DNA of 64,000 bases. It comes from DASPWW01 sp963841715. GTDB lineage: Bacteria > Actinomycetota > Thermoleophilia > Solirubrobacterales > 70-9. The position numbers and the translations under genes are program-made. Shown piece after piece: positions 36,859 to 45,584 of the stretch. Position 1 is the stretch's first letter; the number at the start of each line of letters is the position of its first letter. The stretch lies in assembly GCA_963841715.1 (NCBI GenBank), contig CAWJDP010000003.1, forward strand, positions 372,001-436,000. The letters are read 5' to 3'. A model generated the notes under the pieces. The model worked only from the letters and a program-made list of their open reading frames with translations. It was not told where the DNA came from and ran no database searches.

Positions 36859-38376
36859 TTGTGGCTGACGGTCCAAGGCGGAGAGCAGACCGGGGAGGCG
36901 ATCGAGGTCCGTGGCGATCGCTTCGTGATCGGTCGCGATCCGTCCACCGATCTCGTGCTCAGGGACCGCGAGGTCTCCCGCCGGCACGCCGAGCTCAGGA
37001 CTCTGCCCGACGGCGCCACGGAGCTGCGCGATCTCGACTCGCGCAACGGCACCTTCGTTGACGGCCGCCGCATCGAGAGCTCCACCGCGCTGAGCGGAGG
37101 CGAGGAGCTTCGCCTCGGTCGCAGCACGTTCCGCACCTCCCTTGACGCCCCGGCGGCGGCCCCCGCCTCGGCGGTTCCGCCGCCCCCGCCGCCAACCCCG
37201 GTCTCGCCGGCGGCGGCCCCGCCTCCCCCACCGCCTCCGCCCATGATTCGGCCCCCCGGGCAGTCCCGCGTCGAGAACGCCGTCATGAGGATGAGCGAGC
37301 GCGTCAACCCGCGCAGCAGCGAGTCCGCGCTCCACCGCATCAGGGTCGACCGCTCAATACGCCGTCTCACGATCCTCGTCTGCGTCGCGATCGTGATCGG
37401 CATCGCCGCCGTCGTCATCCTCGTCAGCGGGGTCTTCAGCAAGTCGGAGCAGCCGCCCGCCGCCCGTGACGTGATCAGCGCCGTAACCCCGTCCACGGTG
37501 CTCGTCCTCGGCGAGGACAGCGACGGCCGTACCCTCGAAAGCGGCTCCGGCTGGGTCGCGGACGGCGCGCGCGGGATGATCGTCACCAATGCCCATGTCG
37601 CCTCGGACGCGCCGACGTTCCGCGTCGGCCACCCGGGGGCGCTCAGCTCGGCGAAGGTCGTCGGAGCGGCACCGTGCGACGACCTGGCGGTCCTGCAGGC
37701 GAGCGATTCGGCGGGGCTGCAGAGCCTCGCGCAGGGCTCGGAGTCCGACCTCGAGCTCGGCGACACCGTGTTCGTGATCGGCTACCCCGGAAACGCGTCC
37801 AAGGGCAACCAGCTCCAGTCCTCCACCGGCTCGGTGTCGGCCGTCGGCACGTCGATCGATCCCCATCTGCGGACCGGCGAGGGCTTCCCGAACGTCGGGC
37901 TTCCCGCGTACACCGATGTCATCCAGACCGATGCCGCGGTCAATCCGGGCAACTCGGGAGGGCCGATGGTCGACACGGACGAGAAGCTCGTCGGCGTGAA
38001 CACCGTCTCAGGCGTCAATCCGCAGCAGAACTACGCGATCGGCGTCGACAAGGTCAAGCAGGTCGTGCCCGGCCTCGAGCGCGGCGACTCGGTTGGCTTT
38101 CTAGGCTTCACGATCTTCGAGGACCCTCGCGACATCCCGGGCGCCCCTCCGATCGACGGGCTCGGCGTCCCCGTCGGCGGCGCGGTCGACGGCACCGCCG
38201 CGGCGAGAGCCGGCTTCGGCCAGACACCCGCAATCGTGACCGGGGTCAACGGCCACCGGGTCCGGGTGCCCAGCGACTACTGCCGCGCGGTCCGCGGGCT
38301 CGACAGCGGGCAGCGGGTCGACGTGGATTACGTCGGTCCGTCGGGCCCTGGGCGCGTCACCCTGCCACTCGAATAG
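36859..38376 (+). CDS. FHA-linked membrane trypsin-like protease with PDZ domain (HtrA type)
   Basis: 505 residues from TTG 36859. Residues 15-92 are an FHA domain (FVIGRDPSTDLVL, SRRHAEL, RNGTFVDGRR). A Pro-rich linker (97-135) and one membrane helix (169-191) follow, then the protease: H246 in TNAHVA, D275 in DDLAVLQ and S366 in NPGNSGGPM. The C-terminal 120 residues form a PDZ-like domain (GAVDGTAAARAGF, TGVNGHRV). The FHA domain would face the cytoplasm and the protease the outside. It would thus respond to phosphothreonine made by the flanking kinases, which is inference from layout. Confidence 0.88.
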   Translation: MWLTVQGGEQTGEAIEVRGDRFVIGRDPSTDLVLRDREVSRRHAELRTLPDGATELRDLDSRNGTFVDGRRIESSTALSGGEELRLGRSTFRTSLDAPAAAPASAVPPPPPPTPVSPAAAPPPPPPPPMIRPPGQSRVENAVMRMSERVNPRSSESALHRIRVDRSIRRLTILVCVAIVIGIAAVVILVSGVFSKSEQPPAARDVISAVTPSTVLVLGEDSDGRTLESGSGWVADGARGMIVTNAHVASDAPTFRVGHPGALSSAKVVGAAPCDDLAVLQASDSAGLQSLAQGSESDLELGDTVFVIGYPGNASKGNQLQSSTGSVSAVGTSIDPHLRTGEGFPNVGLPAYTDVIQTDAAVNPGNSGGPMVDTDEKLVGVNTVSGVNPQQNYAIGVDKVKQVVPGLERGDSVGFLGFTIFEDPRDIPGAPPIDGLGVPVGGAVDGTAAARAGFGQTPAIVTGVNGHRVRVPSDYCRAVRGLDSGQRVDVDYVGPSGPGRVTLPLE

Positions 38377-38394
38377 CCGCAGCCCGGCCCGAGC

Positions 38395-40251
38395 TCAGTC
38401 GGCCCAGGGGTAGGCCGCGGGCACCGTGTAGCTGAACGTCTGCCCGTGCTTGTCCGCGCCGGCCACGGCCAGCACCGGCTTGACGTTGCTGTCGAATGAG
38501 GAATAGGAGGTCGGATCGGGCGTGATCTTGATCGGGATGTATCGCCCGAGCTCGAGTCTCTGGCTGAAGCGCGAGATCAATGGACCGTTCTTGCCGACGG
38601 TGGCCACGAAGCGCGCCTTGGTCCCCACGGCGGCCCTGTAAACGTTGATCTTCCCGTACAGATCCGGGCGTGGATGCACCTGAGTGATCACCGGGCCGGC
38701 GTCCGCGGTGTCCTTCCACCCCATGAGCACGCTCCCGGTCAGCGAGTCGCCTCCCTGATTTCGGTACTCGTAGTCCATGTCCGACTCGAGGTCGTAGCCC
38801 TTCGCCGCCGCTTCGCTGTCGGACAGCGCGTGAACGGAGTTGACCGTGACTCTGTAGTCGGAGATCCGCTGATCGTTGAAGAGCTGCCTGTACTCCGTGC
38901 GCACGGGCCGCTTCGGATAGCCCGGGTAGTCGTAGGTCGCGTTGGACAGCCCGTTCCCGGGTCCCGCGAGCAGGGTCTGGATGCTCGACAGGTCCTCGTT
39001 TCCGAACGCCGTCTTGAACGTGGCCAGCTTGCTCCGGACCTGCCCCTCTTGCTGGCTCGAGCTGTCACCGCCTCCGAAAACCCCGGCGACGGCGAGCACC
39101 GCGGCGATCACCACCAGTCCCAGCACGGCGCCGCCCGCGATCAGCACCGGCTTCAGCCACGAGCGGGATGAACGCGCTCCGGCCGGCTGTGGAGTGGGTG
39201 GCGGCGGAGCGCCTCGCGCTCCCCCTGGAGGGGGCGGCGGGGGCGACTGCCCCGGGGGTGTCGGAGGCGGAAGCTTGGACAGGTCCGGGGCACCGGCTAC
39301 CGCCGTCTCCTCGCCTCGGCCCTTGGGGGAGACGGCCGTCTCCTGACCGCGGCCGGCGACGGCGGTGGCGCCGAGCGCCCGGCCCGGCTCCGGCGGCGGG
39401 GCGCCCTGCACGGCCGCCTTTGCAGCCTGACCCATCTCGCCGGCCGATCCGTAGCGCTCGTCTCGATGCTTGGCCATCGATCGCCTGAGGACTTCCTGGA
39501 GGCCGGCCGGCGCGTCGGGGACGGTCTCGTTGATCGATGGCACCGGGTCATTGAGATGCGCGTACATCGTCGCCACCTCGCTGTCGCGGAAGAACGGCGC
39601 GCGACCGGAGAGCGCCTCGTAGAGGACGCAGCCAAGCGAGTACACGTCGGCGCGGCCGTCGACCCGCTTCCCCTCGATCTGCTCCGGCGCCACGTAGTCG
39701 AGGGTCCCGACCCATTGCGAGCGGCCGGTCAGCTTCGTGAGGTTCGTGCCCGAGGACGCGGACATCCGGGTGAGGCCGAAGTCGGTGAGGAAGACGCGAT
39801 CGCTCCCGTCGCGCTCCTCGATGAGAACGTTCGCCGGCTTCACGTCGCGGTGCACGAGACCCTTGGCGTGCGCGGCGTCGAGCCCGGCCGCAACCTGCGC
39901 CACGAGATCGACTGCAACCGGAGCCTCCAGCGAACCGTCGCGGGCGATCATCGCCGCGAGGTCGGTGCCCTCCACGTAGCGCATCGTGATGTAGAGGAGA
40001 CCGTCCTCCTCGCCAGCGTGGCGGACGGGGAGCACGTTCGGATGCTCGATCGAGGCGGCGAGCCGCGACTCGCGCTTGAACCGCTCGCGAAAGGAATCGT
40101 CCTGCGCCAGTTCGGGCTTGATCACCTTCAGCGCGACGGTCAGGTCCAGCGCGATGTGCGTGGCCCGGTAGACCACGCCCATGCCGCCGCTGCCGGCGAT
40201 GCCCTCGATGCGATGGCCGGCGAACTCGGATCCCGGCGACAGATCAGCCAT
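38395..40251 (-). CDS. Ser/Thr protein kinase (Hanks type), single-pass
   Basis: 618 residues. The kinase domain spans 1-270: GSGGMGVVYRA, K42, HRDVKPANV with D136, DFG at 157-159, SQWVGTLDYVAPEQ. A Pro-rich linker is followed by one membrane helix (KPVLIAGGAVLGLVVIAAVL, near 375) and an extracellular domain of about 220 residues without PASTA repeats. The outer part begins VRSKLATFKTAFGNEDLSSI, which resembles an NTF2-like fold. It is convergent with the FHA protease (18-bp gap). It is about as similar to the kinase at 34630 as two duplicates, sharing SPGSEFAGHRI-type N-termini. Confidence 0.92.
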   Translation of the reverse strand: MADLSPGSEFAGHRIEGIAGSGGMGVVYRATHIALDLTVALKVIKPELAQDDSFRERFKRESRLAASIEHPNVLPVRHAGEEDGLLYITMRYVEGTDLAAMIARDGSLEAPVAVDLVAQVAAGLDAAHAKGLVHRDVKPANVLIEERDGSDRVFLTDFGLTRMSASSGTNLTKLTGRSQWVGTLDYVAPEQIEGKRVDGRADVYSLGCVLYEALSGRAPFFRDSEVATMYAHLNDPVPSINETVPDAPAGLQEVLRRSMAKHRDERYGSAGEMGQAAKAAVQGAPPPEPGRALGATAVAGRGQETAVSPKGRGEETAVAGAPDLSKLPPPTPPGQSPPPPPPGGARGAPPPPTPQPAGARSSRSWLKPVLIAGGAVLGLVVIAAVLAVAGVFGGGDSSSQQEGQVRSKLATFKTAFGNEDLSSIQTLLAGPGNGLSNATYDYPGYPKRPVRTEYRQLFNDQRISDYRVTVNSVHALSDSEAAAKGYDLESDMDYEYRNQGGDSLTGSVLMGWKDTADAGPVITQVHPRPDLYGKINVYRAAVGTKARFVATVGKNGPLISRFSQRLELGRYIPIKITPDPTSYSSFDSNVKPVLAVAGADKHGQTFSYTVPAAYPWAD

Positions 40252-40376
40252 CGGAGCGCCCCCTAACGAAACTCATCCTTCCTCCTCCAGCTGTATCGAC
40301 CCCTCGGTCGAGACGGCCCCATACCCGGCGGGATCCTATACCGCTTCGTCGAGCGCGCGAGCCTGCGGCTATTGAT

Positions 40377-41570
40377 TCAGGGAGCGGGCGCCTTGTACAC
40401 GGTCACGACGGCGGCGCCGCCGAGTCCGATGTTGTGCTGGAGCGCCACCTCGGCCCCGTCGAGCTGGCGCGCGTCGGCGTCGCCGCGAAGCTGCCACACG
40501 AGCTCGCTGCACTGCGCGAGCCCGGTCGCGCCGAGCGGGTGCCCCTTCGAGATCAACCCGCCTGAGGGGTTGACGAGCGGGCCATCGCCTCCGTACGTCG
40601 TCGCCTCGGCATCGACGAGCTTGTGGCCCTCGCCCTCCTCGGCGATTCCGAGCGCCTCGTAGGTGACGAGCTCGTTCGCCGAGAAGCAGTCATGGAGCTC
40701 GATCACGTCGACGTCGCCGATCTCCGTCTCGGCCTCCTCGAGCGCCTGCTCCGCCGCCGCGCGCGTCATCTCCGCGCCGACGACAGCGATCGACGAGCGC
40801 GCGTCGAAGGTGCTCGACATGTCGGTGACCATCGACTGGCCGACGATCTCGATCGCGCGGTCGGCGAGGTCGTGCTCGTCGACGAACTTCTCCGAGGCGA
40901 CGATCGCGGCCGCGCTCCCGTCCGAGGTCGGCGAGCACTGCAGCTTCGTCAGCGGCGCGTAGATCTCCTTCGCGTCCTTGATCTCGTCGAGCGTGTACTC
41001 GTCCTGGAACTGCGCATACGGGTTGTTGACCGAGTGCTTGTGGTTCTTCCACCCGATCCACGCGTAGTGGTCGGGCTCCGAGCCGTAGCGCTCCATGTGC
41101 TCGCGCCCGGCGGCGCCGAACATCTGCGGCGCCGGTGGCGCGTCCTCCCACTCGCGCAGCTCGACGAGCGCGAGATAGTGCTTGTCGATCGGGTTCGTCC
41201 GATCGGTGTACTTGGCGCCGAGCGACCCGAGCTCCATCTTCTCGAAGCCGAGCGCGAGCGCGCAGTCGACGAGCCCACCCTTGACCGCCTGGCGTGCGAG
41301 GTAGAGCGCGCTCGAGCCGGTCGAGCAGTTGTTGTTGACGTTGACGACGGGGATGCCCGTCAGACCGAGCTCGTAGACGGCTCGCTGGCCCGCGGTCGAG
41401 TCGCCGTAGCAGTACGCGGCGTACGCCTGCTCGACGTCGGCGAACGCGATCCCGGCGTCGGCTAGCCCGGACTCTCCGGCCTCGCGGCCCCAGTCCGGAT
41501 AGTCGCCGTCCTTGGTCCCGGGCTTGTCGAACTTCGTCATCCCGACGCCGATCACGAAAGCGCGCATCAT
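40377..41570 (-). CDS. Thiolase-like lipid-transfer protein / acetyl-CoA acetyltransferase homologue (SCP-x type)
   Basis: 397 residues. The nucleophile Cys is in NVNNNCSTGSSALYLARQ; VIELHDCFSANELVTYEALG is the HDCF block of SCP-2-type thiolases; SKGHPLGATGLAQ carries the catalytic His. The second catalytic Cys of true thiolases is replaced in ALQHNIGLGGAAVVTVYKA. Proteins of this type (Ltp in actinobacteria) cleave branched or sterol-type beta-keto or beta-hydroxy acyl-CoAs, often with a DUF35 partner, which is not seen next door. Two adjacent ATGs start the gene; the second (41567) is better spaced from GGAGGG. Confidence 0.88.
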   Translation of the reverse strand: MMRAFVIGVGMTKFDKPGTKDGDYPDWGREAGESGLADAGIAFADVEQAYAAYCYGDSTAGQRAVYELGLTGIPVVNVNNNCSTGSSALYLARQAVKGGLVDCALALGFEKMELGSLGAKYTDRTNPIDKHYLALVELREWEDAPPAPQMFGAAGREHMERYGSEPDHYAWIGWKNHKHSVNNPYAQFQDEYTLDEIKDAKEIYAPLTKLQCSPTSDGSAAAIVASEKFVDEHDLADRAIEIVGQSMVTDMSSTFDARSSIAVVGAEMTRAAAEQALEEAETEIGDVDVIELHDCFSANELVTYEALGIAEEGEGHKLVDAEATTYGGDGPLVNPSGGLISKGHPLGATGLAQCSELVWQLRGDADARQLDGAEVALQHNIGLGGAAVVTVYKAPAP

Positions 41571-41613
41571 CCCTCCGTCGTCCGCGGTTTCCTCGAGCCT
41601 AGTTCCATCCCGG

Positions 41614-42600
41614 TCAGCCCGCGGCGTCGGCGAGGCGCTCGGCGAGCCAGAGGTCATCCATCCACAGCTGCTGCGTCGGCGCGCTCGTGGCGCGGACGTG
41701 CCGCTCGACGACGACGCCGTTCGCGCCGCCGCTGACCTCGACCGACTTCCACCGCGCATCCGCGCTCAGCGGCTCGAGCGCCTCGCGGACGGCCCGCGGC
41801 GCGCGCTCGCCGGCGACGAGGCGACCTCCGTCGCTCGAGACCTTGAACGCGGAGGTCTTGCCCGACAGCGTCGTCGTGTAGTCGCCGGCGTCGAGCTCGA
41901 TGCGAACGCTGCGCCCGTGGCGGTTGCCCTCCATCACCGTCGGCCCACGGACCGCGGTCTGGAGCCCGGTCCCGCCGTAGCCGTCGTAGCGCGGCTTCAC
42001 CCCGGGCTTCGGGATCTGGGTGACCGCGAGCCCGAGCGGCTTCACGTAGTCACTCGCCGCGCTCTGGGCGGCCGCGAGCGTGAACGGGATCCGCAGCACG
42101 GCGAAGATGATCACGGCGAAGATCGGGATGAACACGGTCGGGAAACCCGGACCGCTGTCCCCGAGCGGGTACCAGGTGCCGCGAGCGCCGGCGTAGTAGA
42201 GCCCGACGCAGACCAGGATCGCGGCGCAGAGCACGGCGCCGAGCCGAACCTGCCCCATCATCAGCCGCCCCATCCCTCGCGTCGCCTCGCCCTCGCTGCC
42301 CGCGTCGATCGGCTCGATCGCGAGCACGCGCGACATCTCGGACCAGCCCGTGGGCGGGTTTGCGCCCTGCGCCGGCTTGCCCTTGTCGGCCAGCGAGGCC
42401 CGGCCGTGCGCGAGCCTGCTCGCCAAGCGGCCCTGGAAGACGAAGATGCCCGTCATGTAGACGGCGAGCATCCCGATGACGACGAAGACGATCCACTGCC
42501 CGCTCGGATCGCTCATGCCGAGCACGATCGACACGACGACGATCGTGACCAGACCCCCTATTACCCACGCCCTGTACCCGGGCGACGACCAGGCGCTCAC
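41614..42600 (-). CDS. Membrane protein of unknown function
   Basis: 328 residues. Two membrane helices near the N-terminus (WVIGGLVTIVVVSIVLGM, WIVFVVIGMLAVYMTGIFVF), a cytoplasmic loop, two more helices (LGAVLCAAILVCVGLYYAG, TVFIPIFAVIIFAVLRI), then a soluble C-terminal domain of about 150 residues beginning GLQTAVRGPTVMEGNRHGR. No family recognised. It is divergent from the wax-ester synthase gene (35-bp gap), so the two share a promoter region. Confidence 0.65.
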   Translation of the reverse strand: MSAWSSPGYRAWVIGGLVTIVVVSIVLGMSDPSGQWIVFVVIGMLAVYMTGIFVFQGRLASRLAHGRASLADKGKPAQGANPPTGWSEMSRVLAIEPIDAGSEGEATRGMGRLMMGQVRLGAVLCAAILVCVGLYYAGARGTWYPLGDSGPGFPTVFIPIFAVIIFAVLRIPFTLAAAQSAASDYVKPLGLAVTQIPKPGVKPRYDGYGGTGLQTAVRGPTVMEGNRHGRSVRIELDAGDYTTTLSGKTSAFKVSSDGGRLVAGERAPRAVREALEPLSADARWKSVEVSGGANGVVVERHVRATSAPTQQLWMDDLWLAERLADAAG

Positions 42601-42635
42601 GACGCAGAGACTATGGGGTGAACTAGGCTCGCGCC

Positions 42636-44042
42636 ATGCCGGAGCGCTTGTCGCCGGCCGACATGTCCTCGCTCGTCGCCGAGCGTGGGCCGATCCACGT
42701 CAACGTCGCCGCGACGATGATCTTCGAGGGCGAGGCGCCGGACTTCAACCGCCTCCTCGACCACGTCGAGACCCGCCTCGAGCTCGTGCCGCGCTACCGC
42801 CAGCGGGTGACTCCGTCGGCGCTCAACCTCATCAACCCGGAGTGGATCGACGACCCCGACTTCGACCTCGGCTGGCACGTCCGCCATTCGGCGCTGCCGC
42901 CGCCCGGCGCCGGCACGCAGCTGCGCGACTACGTCGGCCGGGTGATGTCGGAGCCGCTCGACTTCGAGCGCCCTCTGTGGCAGCTGTACCTGATCGAGGG
43001 CCTCGAGGGCGGCCGCCACGCGCTCCTGTCCAAGACCCACCACGCGCTCGTCGACGGCCTCGCCGCGGTCGACGTCGGCACGGTGCTGCTCGACGCGAGC
43101 CCGGAGGGGACGGAGATCCCCGCCCCGCAGCCGCCCGAGGCCCCGGAGGCGCCCGAGCCTGACGCCCCGAGCGGCGAGATGCTGTTCGTGAACGCCTCCG
43201 AGCGGATCCGCGAATCGCTGCACACCGCGCGCAAGGCCGCGAAGAGCGCGCTGAGGATGCCAGTCGACACCGCGACCTCGGTGATGCGGACCTACGACGG
43301 GTTCGCCGACCTCGCGGTCGGCGGCCCCGACTGCCCGCGCAGCGAGCTCAACGTCGAGATCGGCTCGGCCAGGCGGGTGGGGTTCGTCGCCGCCTCGCTC
43401 CCGGGGATCAAGGACGCGCGCGGAAACACAGGCGCGACCGTCAACGACGTCATCCTCAGCATCGCCGCGGGCGCGCTGCGCCGGTTTCTGATCGAGCGCG
43501 GGACCGAGCTCCCCGACCATCTCGTCGCGCTCGTCCCGGTCAGCATCCGCCGTCCCGACGAGGAGCTCGAGCTCGGGAACAGGATCTCGACGATCCTCGT
43601 CCGGCTCCCGCTCACGATCGCCGATCCCACCGAGCGGCTGAAGAAGATCCACGAGCAGACCGATGTGCTGAAGCGCTCCGAGCAGGCGCGGGCCGCGTCG
43701 CTGATCATCCAGGCGACGGGGTGGACGCCGCCGACGATCAACCGGCTGCTATCGAGCGCGATGGCGAAGCCGCGCGTCTTCAACCTCGTCGTCTCCAACG
43801 TCCCCGGCCCGCAGATGCCGTTCTACCTGCTCGGCGACAGGCTGCTCGAGGTGTACCCGTTCGTCCCGCTCTCGCCGCAGGGCCACGCGCTCTCGATCGG
43901 CGTCCTCAGCTACGACGGCGGCGTGTTCTTCGGCCTCGCGGGCGATCGCCGCGAGGTCTCCGACCTCGACAGGCTCGAGGCCGCGATCGCCGCCGAGGTC
44001 GAGGAAATCGGCGCGCTCGCGCCGTCCATCACACGCGGATGA
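42636..44042 (+). CDS. Wax ester synthase / diacylglycerol acyltransferase (WS/DGAT)
   Basis: 468 residues, normal length. The catalytic HHxxxDG motif is HHALVDG (H135-G141), preceded by LSKT. The family-specific ERPLWQLYLIEGL and VNDVILSIAAGALRRFL blocks are present, and the C-terminal half carries NLVVSNVPGPQMPFYLLG. It esterifies acyl-CoA with diacylglycerol or long-chain alcohols to make storage lipid, usually at the inner face of the membrane. Ten or more copies per genome are common in actinobacteria. ATG 42636 is used. The stop region overlaps the L,D-transpeptidase fragment on the other strand by 14 bp. Confidence 0.93.
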   Translation: MPERLSPADMSSLVAERGPIHVNVAATMIFEGEAPDFNRLLDHVETRLELVPRYRQRVTPSALNLINPEWIDDPDFDLGWHVRHSALPPPGAGTQLRDYVGRVMSEPLDFERPLWQLYLIEGLEGGRHALLSKTHHALVDGLAAVDVGTVLLDASPEGTEIPAPQPPEAPEAPEPDAPSGEMLFVNASERIRESLHTARKAAKSALRMPVDTATSVMRTYDGFADLAVGGPDCPRSELNVEIGSARRVGFVAASLPGIKDARGNTGATVNDVILSIAAGALRRFLIERGTELPDHLVALVPVSIRRPDEELELGNRISTILVRLPLTIADPTERLKKIHEQTDVLKRSEQARAASLIIQATGWTPPTINRLLSSAMAKPRVFNLVVSNVPGPQMPFYLLGDRLLEVYPFVPLSPQGHALSIGVLSYDGGVFFGLAGDRREVSDLDRLEAAIAAEVEEIGALAPSITRG

Positions 44043-44235
44043 ACGCCGGCTTCCCGAGCGGAAGCCGCCTCATCAGCGCCAGCATGTCCGCCCTGCCCGC
44101 GCGCAGGCAGCCCGAGGCGGCGTCGCCGACGGGGCCGTTCCACTCGTGGATTGCGATCCTGTCGCCTCCGATCGATCCCGCGGGGAGGCTCGACTGGCGA
44201 GCGGAGAGCGCAATCGCGCACGCTGCCGGTGATGG
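44029..44235 (-). pseudogene. C-terminal fragment of an L,D-transpeptidase (YkuD domain)
   Basis: A 68-residue open stretch ending at TGA 44029, with no start codon. It reads CAIALSARQSSLPAGSIGG, then DRIAIHEWNGPVGDAASGCL and RAGRADMLALMRRLPLGKPA followed by FIRV. This matches the end of the YkuD catalytic domain: IH, then about 14 residues, then S-GC-R with the catalytic Cys. The His usual between S and G is missing (ASGCLR). The reading frame meets the 3' end of tRNA-Ser at 44238 and has no upstream portion. It looks like a truncated remnant left beside a tRNA. Position and motif are direct observations; the history is inferred. Confidence 0.6.
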
Positions 44236-44237
44236 AA

Positions 44238-44326
44238 CGGAGAGGGAGGGATTCGAACCCTCGAGAGAGCTTGCGCCCCCTACTCGCTTAGCAGGCGAGT
44301 GCCTTCAGCCACTCGGCCACCTCTCC
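44238..44326 (-). tRNA. tRNA-Ser (anticodon GCT)
   Basis: An 89-nt class II tRNA on the minus strand: acceptor GGAGAGG/CCTCTCC, anticodon stem CTCGC/GCGAG with loop CTGCTAA (anticodon GCT, codons AGC/AGU), a long variable arm (about TAGGGGGCGCAAGCTCTCTC) and T-arm GAGGG-TTCGAAT-CCCTC. The discriminator is G and no CCA is encoded. The L,D-transpeptidase fragment begins immediately past its 3' end. Confidence 0.95.
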
Positions 44327-44362
44327 GGGCCAGGCCTCGATTCTAGATACGCTCGCCCCGGC

Positions 44363-45568
44363 TTGAACCTCGATCGCCTCCACGGCCGTTACGAGACCCT
44401 GTTCGAGTCGGTGCAGGCGCCGTTCGCGTTCGTGGACCTCGACGCGATGCGATCGAACGCCGCCTCGATGCTCGCGATGGCCGGCGGCAAGCCGGTCCGC
44501 GTCGCGACGAAGTCTGTGCGCTCGGCGCCGCTGACGCGGCGGATCCTCGATCTCGACGAGGGCTTTCGGGGCCTGCTCGCGTTCACCCTCCCCGAGGCGC
44601 TGCACCTCGCCGAGCTGGGCTTCCGCGACATCGTCGTCGCCTATCCGACCGCCGACCGCGCCGCGATCTCGGCCCTAGCCGAGCTCTCCGCCGCCGATCC
44701 CGATGCCGCTCCCGCGGTGATGGTCGACAGCCGCGAGCAGCTCGACCTGATCGAGGGCTCGATCGGCAGCGGGCCGGCCGAGATCAAGGTCTGCCTCGAC
44801 CTCGACACGAGCTGGTGGGCGCTCGGCGGCAGGGTCAAGATCGGCCCGAAGCGCTCCCCGATCCGGACCCCTGAGGAGGCGCGAAACCTCGCCCGCAACG
44901 TCGAGCGCCGCCCCGGCACGAGGGTGATCGGGTTGATGGCGTACGAGGGCCATGTCGCCGGGATCGGCGACATCGTCCCGGGCAAGCGGATCCGCAGCCT
45001 CGTCATCCGCTGGATGCAGGAGCGCGCGATGCGCGACCTCGCCGAGCGCCGCGCCGCGATCGTCGAGCTCGTCCGCAAGGCGATGGAGGTCGAGTTCGTG
45101 AACGGCGGCGGGACGGGAAGCCTCGCACGCACCGCCGCCGAGGACTCGGTCACCGAGCTGACCGCGGGCTCCGGCTTCTATGCGCCGACGCTGTTCGACC
45201 GCTACCGCTCGCTCGAGCTGACGCCGGCCGCGTTCTTCGTCCTCCCCGTCGACCGCAAGCCCGCCGATTCGATCGCGACCGCGCTCGGCGGCGGCTACGT
45301 CGCCTCCGGGGCCCCCGGCCCCGACAAGCTCCCGGTCCCCTACCTGCCCACGGGGCTTCGCCTCGACCCGCGGGAATCCGCCGGCGAGGTGCAGACGCCG
45401 CTGCTCGGCGAGCGCGCCGAGGCGCTGCGGCTCGGCGACCGGATCTACTTCCGCCACGCCAAGGCGGGCGAGCTCTGCGAGCGCTTCGGGAGCCTGTTCC
45501 TGGTCGAGGGCGATCGGATCGCCGACGAGGTCGCCACCTATCGCGGCGACGGGCTGACGTTTCTCTGA
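44363..45568 (+). CDS. PLP-dependent D-amino-acid deaminase/aldolase-like enzyme (alanine racemase N-terminal fold)
   Basis: 401 residues from TTG 44363 (no good ribosome site; the frame is open but not conserved upstream). The N-terminal barrel starts PFAFVDLDAMRSN, and the PLP lysine is in PVRVATKSVRS. VCLDLDTSWW, RVIGLMAYEGHVAG and VNGGGTGSLARTA are the next conserved blocks. The C-terminal beta domain matches the D-serine dehydratase-like type (FRHAKAGELCERFGSLFLVEG), which holds the metal site. Likely reactions are D-threonine aldol cleavage or D-serine deamination; the two cannot be told apart here. It is flanked by two tRNA-Ser genes. Confidence 0.85.
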   Translation: MNLDRLHGRYETLFESVQAPFAFVDLDAMRSNAASMLAMAGGKPVRVATKSVRSAPLTRRILDLDEGFRGLLAFTLPEALHLAELGFRDIVVAYPTADRAAISALAELSAADPDAAPAVMVDSREQLDLIEGSIGSGPAEIKVCLDLDTSWWALGGRVKIGPKRSPIRTPEEARNLARNVERRPGTRVIGLMAYEGHVAGIGDIVPGKRIRSLVIRWMQERAMRDLAERRAAIVELVRKAMEVEFVNGGGTGSLARTAAEDSVTELTAGSGFYAPTLFDRYRSLELTPAAFFVLPVDRKPADSIATALGGGYVASGAPGPDKLPVPYLPTGLRLDPRESAGEVQTPLLGERAEALRLGDRIYFRHAKAGELCERFGSLFLVEGDRIADEVATYRGDGLTFL

Positions 45569-45584
45569 CCCGCTAGCCCAGCCG

